From: Nitrososphaerota archaeon | GTDB lineage: Archaea > Thermoproteota > Nitrososphaeria > Nitrososphaerales > Nitrosopumilaceae | Length of the DNA: 64,000 nucleotides | Reading direction: 5' to 3' | NCBI GenBank assembly: GCA_026708305.1 | Contig: JAPOVD010000005.1 | Span: 1 to 64,000 of the forward strand | In this document: piece by piece, positions 37,609-46,603 of the stretch | How positions within the stretch are numbered: the first letter of the stretch is position 1 | Layout: each line of letters starts with the position of its first letter | The notes under the pieces: generated by a model | What the model was told of the DNA's origin: nothing | Seen by the model: the letters and a program-made list of their open reading frames with translations, nothing else | The model's database searches: none | Program-made: the position numbers and the translations under genes

Positions 37609-37995
37609 CTATTCAATTATTATGCGATCATTTGCTAAAGAAATGATTGATCCTCCAATATCTTTTATTCTCTTTTTTAGTGCTGTATCTAATGTGGCTA
37701 TTATTATTCTGTTATTATATTTAGCATTTAGAAACAATACATTATCAACATGATCATGATTTTCCAAGTTTATAATATCAAGAGTCTTGGTAAAATTTAA
37801 TGCACGTATCGCAGCACTGTGCTTTTTTACATTATTACGAAGTCTATTTAATTCTGTAATTAATACATTTGGTACTACAAATTTGATTGGGCCTATTTCA
37901 GTGTCCAAATTATGAATATTTTTTATTTTTTTTGTAGTAATTTGTATTAGAAAACTTGTGTCACAAATAACATCAACCAATAGTACCGGCCCCAA
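37609..37995 (-). CDS. PIN-domain protein (Fcf1/VapC-like)
   Basis: 128 residues from TTG at 37995 (TTG at 37980 is an alternative). Acidic positions of a PIN nuclease are present: Asp in VICDTSFLI, Glu in VPNVLITELNRL and the late Asp in IIATLDTALKKRI. It overlaps the aIF2 gamma end by 23 bases or less, a linkage seen for archaeal Fcf1/Utp24-like rRNA-processing nucleases. No antitoxin gene is adjacent, so a ribosome role is likelier than a toxin. Confidence 0.78.
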   Translation of the reverse strand: MGPVLLVDVICDTSFLIQITTKKIKNIHNLDTEIGPIKFVVPNVLITELNRLRNNVKKHSAAIRALNFTKTLDIINLENHDHVDNVLFLNAKYNNRIIIATLDTALKKRIKDIGGSIISLANDRIIIE

Positions 37996-39238
37996 TTAGT
38001 CTCCATCTATCCAATATGCGTCTGCTAATTGCAACATTACTATTATTAAACAAACAAGCGGGTCTTGTAAATTCTATTTCTATGGTTTTATTATTAGATT
38101 TTTTTACCCTAGATAATATTGGCGCAGTACCTATATTCAATCTCAAATATTCTCCTGGTTTAATAGGAGAGATTTTTGTATCTTCAATATCTCCAACTGC
38201 AGAATCAAATAAAACTACGTTAATTTTTGCAGTTAAAGAGTTTTCTGGCAATGTTCCTGGTTTTCCAATTACAGAACCTATAAGTGAATCTCCTCTTGTT
38301 AACGATGGATCAAGTTTTGTCCCAATTGCTATCAATCCTCCAGGTTTAGCTATTGGAACTTTTCCAGCACTAGTTTGCAATGATGTTATTTCTGTTAGTA
38401 TTGGTTCATATAATTTATTTTTGTCATTAATTATTCCTGGTTTGATCTCTATCTCATCGCCTACTTTTAGTATACCTTGCGTTAAACTACCACCTATAAT
38501 ACCACCCTTTATATCATCTATTTCTGTGCCTGGCTTATTCACATCAAAAGATCTTATAACATGCATTATAGAATTTTTAGATTCATTTCTAATCGGTGTT
38601 TTTATTGTAGATTCTATATAATAGATCAACGCATTTAAATTCAATCCTGATTGTGCTGAAATTGGAACAATAGGACACTCATTATCTATATTAGTATTTT
38701 TTATGAAGTTTTGTATATCATGATAATTTTTTATTGCGTCTTCATATGTTATTAAATCTACTTTGTTTTGAACTATCACAATTTGTTTTATACCAAGTGT
38801 TTGTAATGCCAATAAATGTTCTTTGGTTTGTGGTTTTGGTACCTTTTCATTTGCAGCTATTATCAACATCGCACCATCCATTATTGCAGAACCAGATAGC
38901 ATATTTGCCATCAAACTTTCATGCCCAGGGCTATCAACAAAGCTCACAACTCTAGAAAACTTGCTAGATTCATTGCAATTAGGACATTTGCTTTGTGTAG
39001 AATAACAAAATGGAGGTTTACATTGTTCACATTTATAAAATGCTGCGTCTGAATAACCAACTCTAATTGTAATTCCACGTTTTAATTCTTGGCTATGTAC
39101 ACTTGTCCATACTCCAGTCAATGATTGAATCAAAGTAGTTTTACCATGATCTACATGTCCGGCAGTACCTATATTTACACATGGTTGAAAACCATATTTT
39201 TTTATGTACCACTCAGGAAGAGTTTCACTCCAATGCAT
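37973..39238 (-). CDS. eif2g: Translation initiation factor aIF2 gamma
   Basis: 421 residues. GTPase motifs: GHVDHGKT (27-34), DSPGH (102-106) and NKVD (158-161). A zinc knuckle uses Cys70/73/85/88. Domains II and III follow with GGSLTQGILKVGDEIEIKPG. It carries initiator Met-tRNA to the ribosome with aIF2 alpha. Followed in the operon by the PIN gene and preceded by S6e. Confidence 0.95.
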   Translation of the reverse strand: MHWSETLPEWYIKKYGFQPCVNIGTAGHVDHGKTTLIQSLTGVWTSVHSQELKRGITIRVGYSDAAFYKCEQCKPPFCYSTQSKCPNCNESSKFSRVVSFVDSPGHESLMANMLSGSAIMDGAMLIIAANEKVPKPQTKEHLLALQTLGIKQIVIVQNKVDLITYEDAIKNYHDIQNFIKNTNIDNECPIVPISAQSGLNLNALIYYIESTIKTPIRNESKNSIMHVIRSFDVNKPGTEIDDIKGGIIGGSLTQGILKVGDEIEIKPGIINDKNKLYEPILTEITSLQTSAGKVPIAKPGGLIAIGTKLDPSLTRGDSLIGSVIGKPGTLPENSLTAKINVVLFDSAVGDIEDTKISPIKPGEYLRLNIGTAPILSRVKKSNNKTIEIEFTRPACLFNNSNVAISRRILDRWRLIGAGTIG

Positions 39239-39270
39239 TAGTAAAAACTGAAAAATTCCAATATGTAATC

Positions 39271-39633
39271 TTATTGATTTTTATTTGATATTTCTAATTT
39301 ACCATCAAATTTACAGTTTACTTGATGAATCTCTTCTGAAATTATATTTCCTCTTATAAGTTTACGTATTCTTTGTCCTTTGCCAATGTTTTGTAGTCCA
39401 ATACCATGCGTTAACAAGATATATTTTTTAGATGTTCCATCAACATCAGCTCGCATTGGAATTCCAGAGGAATCGCTACCGCCAGTAATTTTTAGATTTC
39501 CGTTTAGATCCACTATAGATGCGTTTATTTGATCTCCTATTTTTAGGCCAAGTAAGTTATTTGCATTATTTTTTAATTCCATTGAGGTAGATTTTCCTAT
39601 TTTATCAGAGATATTTAATTTAAAATTAACCAA
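39271..39633 (-). CDS. rps6e: Ribosomal protein S6e
   Basis: 120 residues from a TTG start. The conserved core is LLGLKIGDQI, then LKITGGSDSSGIPMRADVDG and a basic IGKGQRIRKLIRGN. Archaeal S6e is short and lacks the phosphorylated tail of eukaryotes. It lies just upstream of aIF2 gamma on the same strand, a common archaeal order. Confidence 0.92.
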   Translation of the reverse strand: MVNFKLNISDKIGKSTSMELKNNANNLLGLKIGDQINASIVDLNGNLKITGGSDSSGIPMRADVDGTSKKYILLTHGIGLQNIGKGQRIRKLIRGNIISEEIHQVNCKFDGKLEISNKNQ

Positions 39634-39659
39634 GGAATAAAAAAACCATATGCCATTAA

Positions 39660-39848
39660 TTAATCTTTATTATATGACGTATTGTTTGGTATATAATCAT
39701 AAGAAAGTGTAGCTGCAATTTCTTTCATTATTCCGATGTATTCGTCATATGTAGATTTAAACCCACAATGAGTACACTTGATGATAGCTAATTGATCATC
39801 CATGAATGCAATGTTTGAACATTTAGGACATTTAGCATCCATATACAT
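39660..39848 (-). CDS. Small zinc-ribbon protein
   Basis: 62 residues (an ATG two codons in is equally possible). One zinc ribbon: CPKCSNIAFMDDQLAIIKCTHCG, that is Cys-x2-Cys and Cys-x2-Cys 15 residues apart. The C-terminal half is a short acidic helix with no known motif. It lies 26 bases upstream of rps6e on the same strand, so it may be a ribosome- or transcription-linked factor. No function is known to me. Confidence 0.7.
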   Translation of the reverse strand: MYMDAKCPKCSNIAFMDDQLAIIKCTHCGFKSTYDEYIGIMKEIAATLSYDYIPNNTSYNKD

Positions 39849-39896
39849 TAAAAACTTATTTGAACGCTATATAATGTTTTAATTATCATATGGTAT

Positions 39897-39968
39897 GCGA
39901 AGTTAGTCTAGTGGTATGACGTCAGCTTCCCAAGCTGAAGAACACGTGTTCAAATCACGTACTTCGCA
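39897..39968 (+). tRNA. tRNA-Gly(CCC)
   Basis: 72 bases. The acceptor GCGAAGT pairs with ACTTCGC, discriminator A. Anticodon stem TCAGC/GCTGA encloses TTCCCAA, anticodon CCC (Gly). T arm CGTGT-TCAAATC-ACG is visible. No intron; CCA is not encoded. It is convergent with the C39/TPR gene, whose stop lies one base beyond it. Confidence 0.95.
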
Positions 39969-39969
39969 C

Positions 39970-40929
39970 TCATATTTTTTTTAATAGATTCATAACATCA
40001 CTACTGTCTTTTGGATTTCTAGTGTATTTTAAATAATTATTAAAATCAGATCTAGCATCTTCTTTTTTATTTTGATTTAGTCTTGCTATTCCACGATTTT
40101 TATATATTGGTCCGAATCTTTCAGGGTTTATTTCTATTGCTTTAGTATAATTATGTTCTGCTGTTTTAAATTGTTTATTCTTTAAATAATAGTTACCAAG
40201 TCCTCTATAAGCTAAGTAATATTTATTGTTAATATCAATGCATTTTTTATAATACATTATACAATCATCAGAGTTTCTTTTATTAAGCATACTTCCTAAA
40301 GCAGATAAAGCTGTAACGTTTTTTTCATTAAGACTAATAGACTTTTCTAGTAAGGCTACTGCATCTTCAACATTATTTTGTGCGTTAGATCGTTCAGATA
40401 GAAAATATAATCTATTTGATTTTTCCATGTTATTATTTTGTGGTTTTATATTATAGATTATATCAGTAGGCGCTATTAGTATCATTATTCTATTATCTTC
40501 ATGCCATAGCTTATCAAATTGTTTCTCAGGTATTATTCCAACTTGATCTGGCTTTGGTATATAATGCATAACTGTTTTTTCAATATCATCATAACCTGAA
40601 ATTATAGATGCATGTTGTGTTGTTTGGTACAAACCTGGTAGAATAACTATAGGCGGGATTCCCATATCAATTATCTTTTTAAGTTCACCTAAGGAAGAAT
40701 TCAAAATCAGGCTAGCTAATCCATATCTCTCTGCAAGTTCTATTCCTTCTATTAATATACTTCCATTCAAATTAGTATATTTTTTTTCATTTTCTTTAGC
40801 CTCAGATATTGGTAAATCAATATTCCAGTACTTAGAAACTACGTTTATTGCTAGTGGAAGGCATAAATGTTCATTTGAAATTAATGGCAGATATAATTCA
40901 CTAGATGACGACTCCATAAATGTGATCAT
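39970..40929 (-). CDS. C39-like peptidase domain with TPR repeats
   Basis: 319 residues. Residues about 10-165 resemble a papain-like C39/BtrH-type domain: Cys23 in NEHLCLPLAINVVSKYW and His106 in QTTQHASIISGYDD. From about 175 to 310 come at least three tetratricopeptide repeats (SALGSMLNKRNSDDCIMYYKK, AYRGLGNYYLKNKQFKTAEHNYTKAIEINP). No signal peptide is seen. The protein may process or bind a peptide, with TPRs for partner docking. The substrate is unknown. ATG at 40917 is an alternative start. Confidence 0.72.
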   Translation of the reverse strand: MITFMESSSSELYLPLISNEHLCLPLAINVVSKYWNIDLPISEAKENEKKYTNLNGSILIEGIELAERYGLASLILNSSLGELKKIIDMGIPPIVILPGLYQTTQHASIISGYDDIEKTVMHYIPKPDQVGIIPEKQFDKLWHEDNRIMILIAPTDIIYNIKPQNNNMEKSNRLYFLSERSNAQNNVEDAVALLEKSISLNEKNVTALSALGSMLNKRNSDDCIMYYKKCIDINNKYYLAYRGLGNYYLKNKQFKTAEHNYTKAIEINPERFGPIYKNRGIARLNQNKKEDARSDFNNYLKYTRNPKDSSDVMNLLKKI

Positions 40930-40940
40930 ATATAATGATA

Positions 40941-41495
40941 TTAAAAACTATCAAGTGATAAGAAAGATTTAAGAATTGTTAATCCGTCTAGAGTCATTTC
41001 AGGATGAAATTGTGTTCCAAAAATGTTGTGATTTGAATATTGTATTAATTCGTAAAAACAGTCTTGAGATTTAGCAAGACAAGAAATAGATCTGCCAACT
41101 TTAGATATTCTATAACGATGACTTTTAAATATTCTATACGAATTATGATTACAGATTAAATTAGTTTTAATTATTTTCATTGCAGTAATTCCACGATTAA
41201 TCGAATCCATTTTTATTATTGTACCACCTAATGATAAAGCCATGATTTCTGCACCGTAACATATGCCAAGTAGGTGTTTATCACAAGATATACAATGATT
41301 GATTATTTTAGAATTGATTATATTCATTAATTTATTATTATGTTGTCGTCCAGTAAGAATAAAAGAATCAAATTTATCAATTAACCTAATAACTTTAAAA
41401 TATGGTAAGACAGTGAATTGTGATTTTATAATCTTAAGAAATGAAATTAAATTATCATTGTATAACGAACCATTATCTACAATCAAAATGTTCAT
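40941..41495 (-). CDS. Class I glutamine amidotransferase (GuaA-N-like)
   Basis: 184 residues. The nucleophile is Cys79 in LGICYGAEIMALSLGG; His164 and Glu166 in GTQFHPEMT complete the triad. The fold and length match the amidotransferase half of GMP synthase. No synthetase half is adjacent, so whether it supplies ammonia to GuaA encoded elsewhere or to another enzyme is open. It lies 11 bases upstream of the C39/TPR gene on the same strand. Confidence 0.8.
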   Translation of the reverse strand: MNILIVDNGSLYNDNLISFLKIIKSQFTVLPYFKVIRLIDKFDSFILTGRQHNNKLMNIINSKIINHCISCDKHLLGICYGAEIMALSLGGTIIKMDSINRGITAMKIIKTNLICNHNSYRIFKSHRYRISKVGRSISCLAKSQDCFYELIQYSNHNIFGTQFHPEMTLDGLTILKSFLSLDSF

Positions 41496-41548
41496 TGTGT
41501 ATAAGAAGAGTATTTGATATTTAACAAATTACAAATTAATTAGTTATA

Positions 41549-44398
41549 TTAATCTCCAATGTTAATAGACATATAATGGATTTCAGGGAAATTGTTTGTA
41601 ATCATAATTGTGCCAAAGTTTATTGTATTTTCTGTTTGCCACATTATTATTCTACTGCTTCTTGGTTTTACAAAATCGTCAATAAATTCTAAGATTGATT
41701 CTTTAGTTAGTTCCAAATCATTTTCAGTGAAAAACGTTATTTCTTGTTCTTTGAATGACAATGGTATTTGTATCGATGTTGGATATACTATTGTAAGTTG
41801 TTGATTTTGGAATATTGACTTTACAATTTCGATTCTTGAATTTTTATTTAATCCGTTTTCTTGTGAATCATTTATTGTTATACCTGATAGTTTTTTTAGA
41901 TATGCTTCGAATGCTTTTTCTTGTGTATCTCCTAATCCCACATAATATTCTCCTGTAAATGCAGCCCCTACAGCTGCTATCGTACCCAATTGTGCAACAA
42001 CTCCTCCAGAACCAGCTGTATAGACAGGTATAAAGTATACATCATGTTCTCCTACTTGATATAGAATATTGTCACCGATTCTAGGATTACGTAATAGTGT
42101 TTTTAGTTGTGCAAAATCTGGATCACGATCTAATGCCTCACGTACAGCTGTTGGCCCAATAAGCTTAGTTGTTGAGTCTAATGGTATTTCATAGAATTGC
42201 ATATCACCTAAATCGTCCAGATCATTTTCTACAATCATATATCCAGCTAAGTTTCTCCCTTGTGAGCCACGTAACTCTAATGAAAGTAATCCTAAAAATT
42301 CAGGTTTAGAGAATCCAGGCGGTTTCGCTTCAATATAATATGTGCTTAATCCAAGTGGTATTTCATAGAATTCGTTAGCTTGTATGAATGTCTCAATATC
42401 TGTCACATGATAAATATTGTACATTTCTGTTTTCCAGTTAAAAAGTTCTTGAGGATATCTTATTTGATTTTCAAGCCAGCTTGGGATTTCAATAAATTGT
42501 TCTTGATATTTTTTTTCAAACATGTTACTAAAAAAATTATCTCCAGACTTCAATAACGATATGTTTCCATCATATGTATCTATTAATGCATATCCTACTA
42601 ATCTTAGATATGGGTTTCCCACAGACCATGGTACGTTATGTGTATCAAATCCTATAATAAGCGGTATTAACCAATACGAGTTTTTGCCGTCTGTTACTGG
42701 GAATGTGTCAAGTTCTTTTCCAAATAAATTATATAAGAAATACGGGTACAGTATATTCATCCTTTCATTTACGTCTTTGTATCTCATTATATGTATTGAG
42801 TCTGTAGGGAAAGATAACAAAAAATTAGGTTCAAATATCCAGCTCAATGGAGGCGGTACATTCAAGCCACCATTTCCAGAATAAAATGAATTATTAAGTT
42901 CAGCACTGTTATTATTCCTATTTTCAGGATATGCAGACCATGTACGATCTAACAAACCTCCTTCACCATAATAAATTGCTCGTTGTTTAAAAAATTCACT
43001 GCTATCTACTATTTGTCCATTAGTAGCATTTAATGTGAGAAATCCATTTGGTACATGTGTATATACTAAGTGTTCATTATACCATTTATTTTCATTGCTT
43101 ACTGATTGTGGTAAAACTGGTTTCATGGATGCAGTCCAATATAAAGAATCATTAAATCTGAGTATGTCGTTATCTTCAAAATCTACATATGGTATTAAGC
43201 CTATTTCAGGTTTTAATTTTGCAAATGCTGCATCCCAATCCCATATTCTGATCACATCAAGCAAATTTTTATTTTCTTGTATGTATTCTTGAATATGATT
43301 TGGCGGGATAGATTTTATAGATATGTAATGTTGCTTTTCTTTTACTGTTTCCAAATCTCCCAAATATCTATTAATAGCTATTTGTTGTGCAGTGTATGGA
43401 CCAAGATATTCTATTTTTCTTGCATCAGCTATGCTATTATTAACAGTCATTATAGTAATGATAACAATAACCACAGTAGCTAGTATTAAAATACGCATGT
43501 AAATATCACGTTTTAACATAAGAGTAAATACTTTTGATCTAATTTTATCAAGAAATGAAAATGATAATAATATAAATCCTATTACAAAAGTTCCAGCGAT
43601 AGAATATTTTGTATTATAATCAATATGATCGGTAAAAAACATATTAAGTCCGAACCACAGAACTGCAGTGCCGGCAATTATTTCTACAGTGGATACATAA
43701 TCAAGATATCTTGGCTTTACTTTTATTGAATCATTTAGGTAAGATGTAAAGATGGAAATAATTCGATCTATCCCAACATATATGATTAATCTTACACCAA
43801 TTGCAGCCAATACTGGAGGAAATATTATTAATAAAGACGGGATCATGGGCACAACGTTTTCAATAGAATATGATGGATCAATAGGTGGAGTAAAAAATGG
43901 AAGGGCAAATAAAACAGAAGAGTTTTCTAACCCAAGTGAATTACCTTCATAAAGATAAGTAATTGCAAAGCCAAACATAATATTAGAAAAAAACGCTCCA
44001 AACAACAAAATTTTGGTAAGTTGCCAAATTACAAAATGAGTTGTTGATAGTTTGTAATCTTTAAAATTAGAAACATTATTAATTATAGCACTTTTGTTTT
44101 TATTATTCAATATGTTTATAGATGTATAAATAAGATACCAAAAAATGGATTTTTTTGATAATGCATTGATCCTAACAAATGCAATAGCTGATAAAATCAA
44201 GGAAGAAATAACGGAATATAATAATGGTTTAGTGAATTTATCATCGAATTCATTTATATTCATGGATAATTCTACCCCTTTACTGCCAACTATAACGAAT
44301 ATTGCAATAGATATGGCTATCACTATACCTAATCGTAGGTATTTGCTAGCACGGGGCGAAGATGGGTTGTCTTCAGTTGACGCGTTATACAAAATCAC
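41549..44398 (-). CDS. UPF0182-family large membrane protein
   Basis: 949 residues. About seven membrane helices in the first 330 residues are followed by a long outer domain, with the COG1615 pattern (AINRYLGDLETVKEKQHYISIK, then LYWTASMKPVLPQS, YTHVPNGFLTLN and YYGEGGLLDRTWSAYP). The family is widespread in bacteria and in some archaea, with no agreed function. It is full length. The C-terminal third includes FIPVYTAGSGGVVAQLGTIAAVG, which is normal for the family. Confidence 0.88.
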   Translation of the reverse strand: MILYNASTEDNPSSPRASKYLRLGIVIAISIAIFVIVGSKGVELSMNINEFDDKFTKPLLYSVISSLILSAIAFVRINALSKKSIFWYLIYTSINILNNKNKSAIINNVSNFKDYKLSTTHFVIWQLTKILLFGAFFSNIMFGFAITYLYEGNSLGLENSSVLFALPFFTPPIDPSYSIENVVPMIPSLLIIFPPVLAAIGVRLIIYVGIDRIISIFTSYLNDSIKVKPRYLDYVSTVEIIAGTAVLWFGLNMFFTDHIDYNTKYSIAGTFVIGFILLSFSFLDKIRSKVFTLMLKRDIYMRILILATVVIVIITIMTVNNSIADARKIEYLGPYTAQQIAINRYLGDLETVKEKQHYISIKSIPPNHIQEYIQENKNLLDVIRIWDWDAAFAKLKPEIGLIPYVDFEDNDILRFNDSLYWTASMKPVLPQSVSNENKWYNEHLVYTHVPNGFLTLNATNGQIVDSSEFFKQRAIYYGEGGLLDRTWSAYPENRNNNSAELNNSFYSGNGGLNVPPPLSWIFEPNFLLSFPTDSIHIMRYKDVNERMNILYPYFLYNLFGKELDTFPVTDGKNSYWLIPLIIGFDTHNVPWSVGNPYLRLVGYALIDTYDGNISLLKSGDNFFSNMFEKKYQEQFIEIPSWLENQIRYPQELFNWKTEMYNIYHVTDIETFIQANEFYEIPLGLSTYYIEAKPPGFSKPEFLGLLSLELRGSQGRNLAGYMIVENDLDDLGDMQFYEIPLDSTTKLIGPTAVREALDRDPDFAQLKTLLRNPRIGDNILYQVGEHDVYFIPVYTAGSGGVVAQLGTIAAVGAAFTGEYYVGLGDTQEKAFEAYLKKLSGITINDSQENGLNKNSRIEIVKSIFQNQQLTIVYPTSIQIPLSFKEQEITFFTENDLELTKESILEFIDDFVKPRSSRIIMWQTENTINFGTIMITNNFPEIHYMSINIGD

Positions 44399-44445
44399 TT
44401 TATATTAAAATGTCATAAATTAATGTTTTACCTAAAAATTTGAAT

Positions 44446-45519
44446 TTAATTATATATTTCTGCTAAACCTTTACAAATCATGTATACTGCAGCATATTTA
44501 GGAACATTTATACGTTCATTTTCAAAAGGACCAAATTTTTTATTTTTTAACGTAAACCTAATAGGGCAATTTGCTAGAATTTCCGTAGGTAAATTGTCTA
44601 TTAAACATGCATCATGCATAGGATCAAATTCATCCAAATCTTTACATAATATTTTGGACATGCCACTTTTGCTATTAATAGATCCAGCTAATCTAAATAC
44701 TCTGTGTATATCAACTGTTACACTTGGATCAATGATAGTTCTTGATAATCTAATATGCGTATTGGATTTAGAATAAACCATAAAATTATTTTTATATGAG
44801 CTTTGATCTTTGTTAAACACAATATTCTGATAATTTTGATTTATTCTATCTGATTTTTTGAATTCCATATTATTATTTATTTCTGTTAATATGTAACGTG
44901 GCATTATGTAATCTACAATATCAGTTCTTTCATGTGAACCCAACGTTTGATATTGAGAATTGTTTATATAAATATGAAAGCCGTCATTGCCAGAAAAATA
45001 AACAAAAATATGTTGCGTTTCAATTCCTAAGTTGTCAATAAGAATTGTTAGTAGTTTTTTCACTTCCTTTTTTGCTGCTGCTATACAATATTTACATAAT
45101 ACTGAAATAGATTTAACATTGTTAGAATTACATTTAGAACAATTAGATTTTTTCGTAGAAATAGTATTACAATTAATACATTTTATACATGTGTGAGACT
45201 CTCTACATCTTAATTGTAGATCTTTAGAATCTATATCAAATATCAAATCAGCTTTTTTCCAGTTTTTTTCGTCCATAGGTAACGTAGGAAATGAATAACA
45301 TGCATTAGAACAATAAATATCAGAAGGAGTTTTTGTAATTAACAGTAAATGTAATTCTTTATCAGATTTTAATGAAATATGTCTATATAATTTGGAATCA
45401 AATTTTCTGTACGCGAATTCTCTCTCTTTTGGAGTATCTGGAACATGGAGCAAATCAAAGTTATCAAAGTAATATTTTTTGAAAACTTTTTCTAGCATTG
45501 ATAAACTTTTCTTGTTCAT
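44446..45519 (-). CDS. priS: DNA primase small subunit PriS
   Basis: 357 residues, catalytic primase subunit. The metal aspartates lie in LIFDIDSKD (Asp95, Asp97). A zinc-binding cysteine cluster follows (about 105-147: CIKCINC, CSKC, CKYC). FVYFSGNDGFHIY is the signature usually written FSGxRGxH, here with Asn-Asp. The stop region of priL overlaps its start by 4 bases, so the two subunits are coupled. Confidence 0.93.
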   Translation of the reverse strand: MNKKSLSMLEKVFKKYYFDNFDLLHVPDTPKEREFAYRKFDSKLYRHISLKSDKELHLLLITKTPSDIYCSNACYSFPTLPMDEKNWKKADLIFDIDSKDLQLRCRESHTCIKCINCNTISTKKSNCSKCNSNNVKSISVLCKYCIAAAKKEVKKLLTILIDNLGIETQHIFVYFSGNDGFHIYINNSQYQTLGSHERTDIVDYIMPRYILTEINNNMEFKKSDRINQNYQNIVFNKDQSSYKNNFMVYSKSNTHIRLSRTIIDPSVTVDIHRVFRLAGSINSKSGMSKILCKDLDEFDPMHDACLIDNLPTEILANCPIRFTLKNKKFGPFENERINVPKYAAVYMICKGLAEIYN

Positions 45520-46562
45520 TTTCTTTTAAATTGGAACGGATTCACAATATTATTACATTCTGATGTTGCGAAGCATAAATTATGTATTTTTATTTTTTTG
45601 CATGATGGGCAATTATATTTAGTTTTGCTACCAGAGATCCCAGCTAAATGTTGGATTTGATATAGTGTAATTTTTTCGTTATAATCAGGTGCTTTTTTAA
45701 ATAGTGTCACAATTTCATTGACAGATTTCTTTTTCCCTAACAAGAACGTTGCAAGCATCAATCTTCCAAAATGAGATAAATTTTCGCCATCATCTAGTAC
45801 ATGAAGTGCATGCTTTATACAAGGTGGGTATACTGTAGAAACAGTAGAAGCAACATTGAATTTTTTTGTCATTATATTTATGTTATTTATATAATTTTGT
45901 AGTGAATGTTTTATGTTTCCTACTTTTATTGATTGTATTCTAGAAAATATATAATAATTAATTTTTTGTCTAAGCAACCTAACTGTTTCATGCGGAGTTA
46001 AAAATACAAAGCCATGATGCACATATCTATTCACTAATTTCCATTCTAATTCATGAAAGTGAATAGAGTGTTTGAGATAATCAGGCACAGATATGATAAA
46101 ATAATCATTATTTTTTTGTATATTAATAGAAAATAATTCTTTAATTATTTTAATTGCAAGTTCTTGTTGGCTTTTTTTGTATTCTAATTGTTTTCTGATA
46201 TTATCAGAATGTATATTTATTTTGGCTTCTAAGTCTTTTTCTAAATGTTTTTCTGCACGTCTAGCTTCTGATAAAGCAAATTTTTTTATTAAAACATCAG
46301 CGTTCGATAGTTTTAATAAAACTACTGCAATTATAAAAGAAAAGATCTCTCTAGGTAGAAATGATGGTTTATTAATATTTTTGTTTAAATATATTTTGCC
46401 ATTGGCAGCCGATTTTATTCTTTCATATGCCATATCAATAATTAATTTGTGATCTGGATCATTAACAAATTGTTCTAATGTAAAACCTTTATCCTTTAGA
46501 TATTCCTTTGCTTCTGCAATGAAAGGATATTTTATTATTTCATCAGTACCTAGATTTAGCAT
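45516..46562 (-). CDS. priL: DNA primase large subunit PriL
   Basis: 348 residues. The C-terminal Fe-S domain contains the expected cysteines: YPPCIKHALHVL, YNCPSCKKIKI, HNLCFATSECNN. The FGRLMLATFLLGKKKSVNEIV segment is typical. PriL regulates primer length and initiation. First gene of priL-priS; the divergent DP1/Orc1/oriC cluster lies 9 kb away. Confidence 0.92.
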   Translation of the reverse strand: MLNLGTDEIIKYPFIAEAKEYLKDKGFTLEQFVNDPDHKLIIDMAYERIKSAANGKIYLNKNINKPSFLPREIFSFIIAVVLLKLSNADVLIKKFALSEARRAEKHLEKDLEAKINIHSDNIRKQLEYKKSQQELAIKIIKELFSINIQKNNDYFIISVPDYLKHSIHFHELEWKLVNRYVHHGFVFLTPHETVRLLRQKINYYIFSRIQSIKVGNIKHSLQNYINNINIMTKKFNVASTVSTVYPPCIKHALHVLDDGENLSHFGRLMLATFLLGKKKSVNEIVTLFKKAPDYNEKITLYQIQHLAGISGSKTKYNCPSCKKIKIHNLCFATSECNNIVNPFQFKRK

Positions 46563-46603
46563 TAGTATTATACATTCAGTAAAATTTTGATTTAAGAGTA
46601 TTG

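Noticed and set aside
37609-37995. Toxin-antitoxin system around the PIN gene
   Set aside because: No small antitoxin-like gene is adjacent and the gene is embedded in a translation operon after aIF2 gamma, which favours an RNA-processing role.
38016-38621. 201-residue plus-strand open frame antisense to aIF2 gamma
   Set aside because: It is a mirror of a strongly conserved GTPase on the other strand and has no family motif or promoter of its own.
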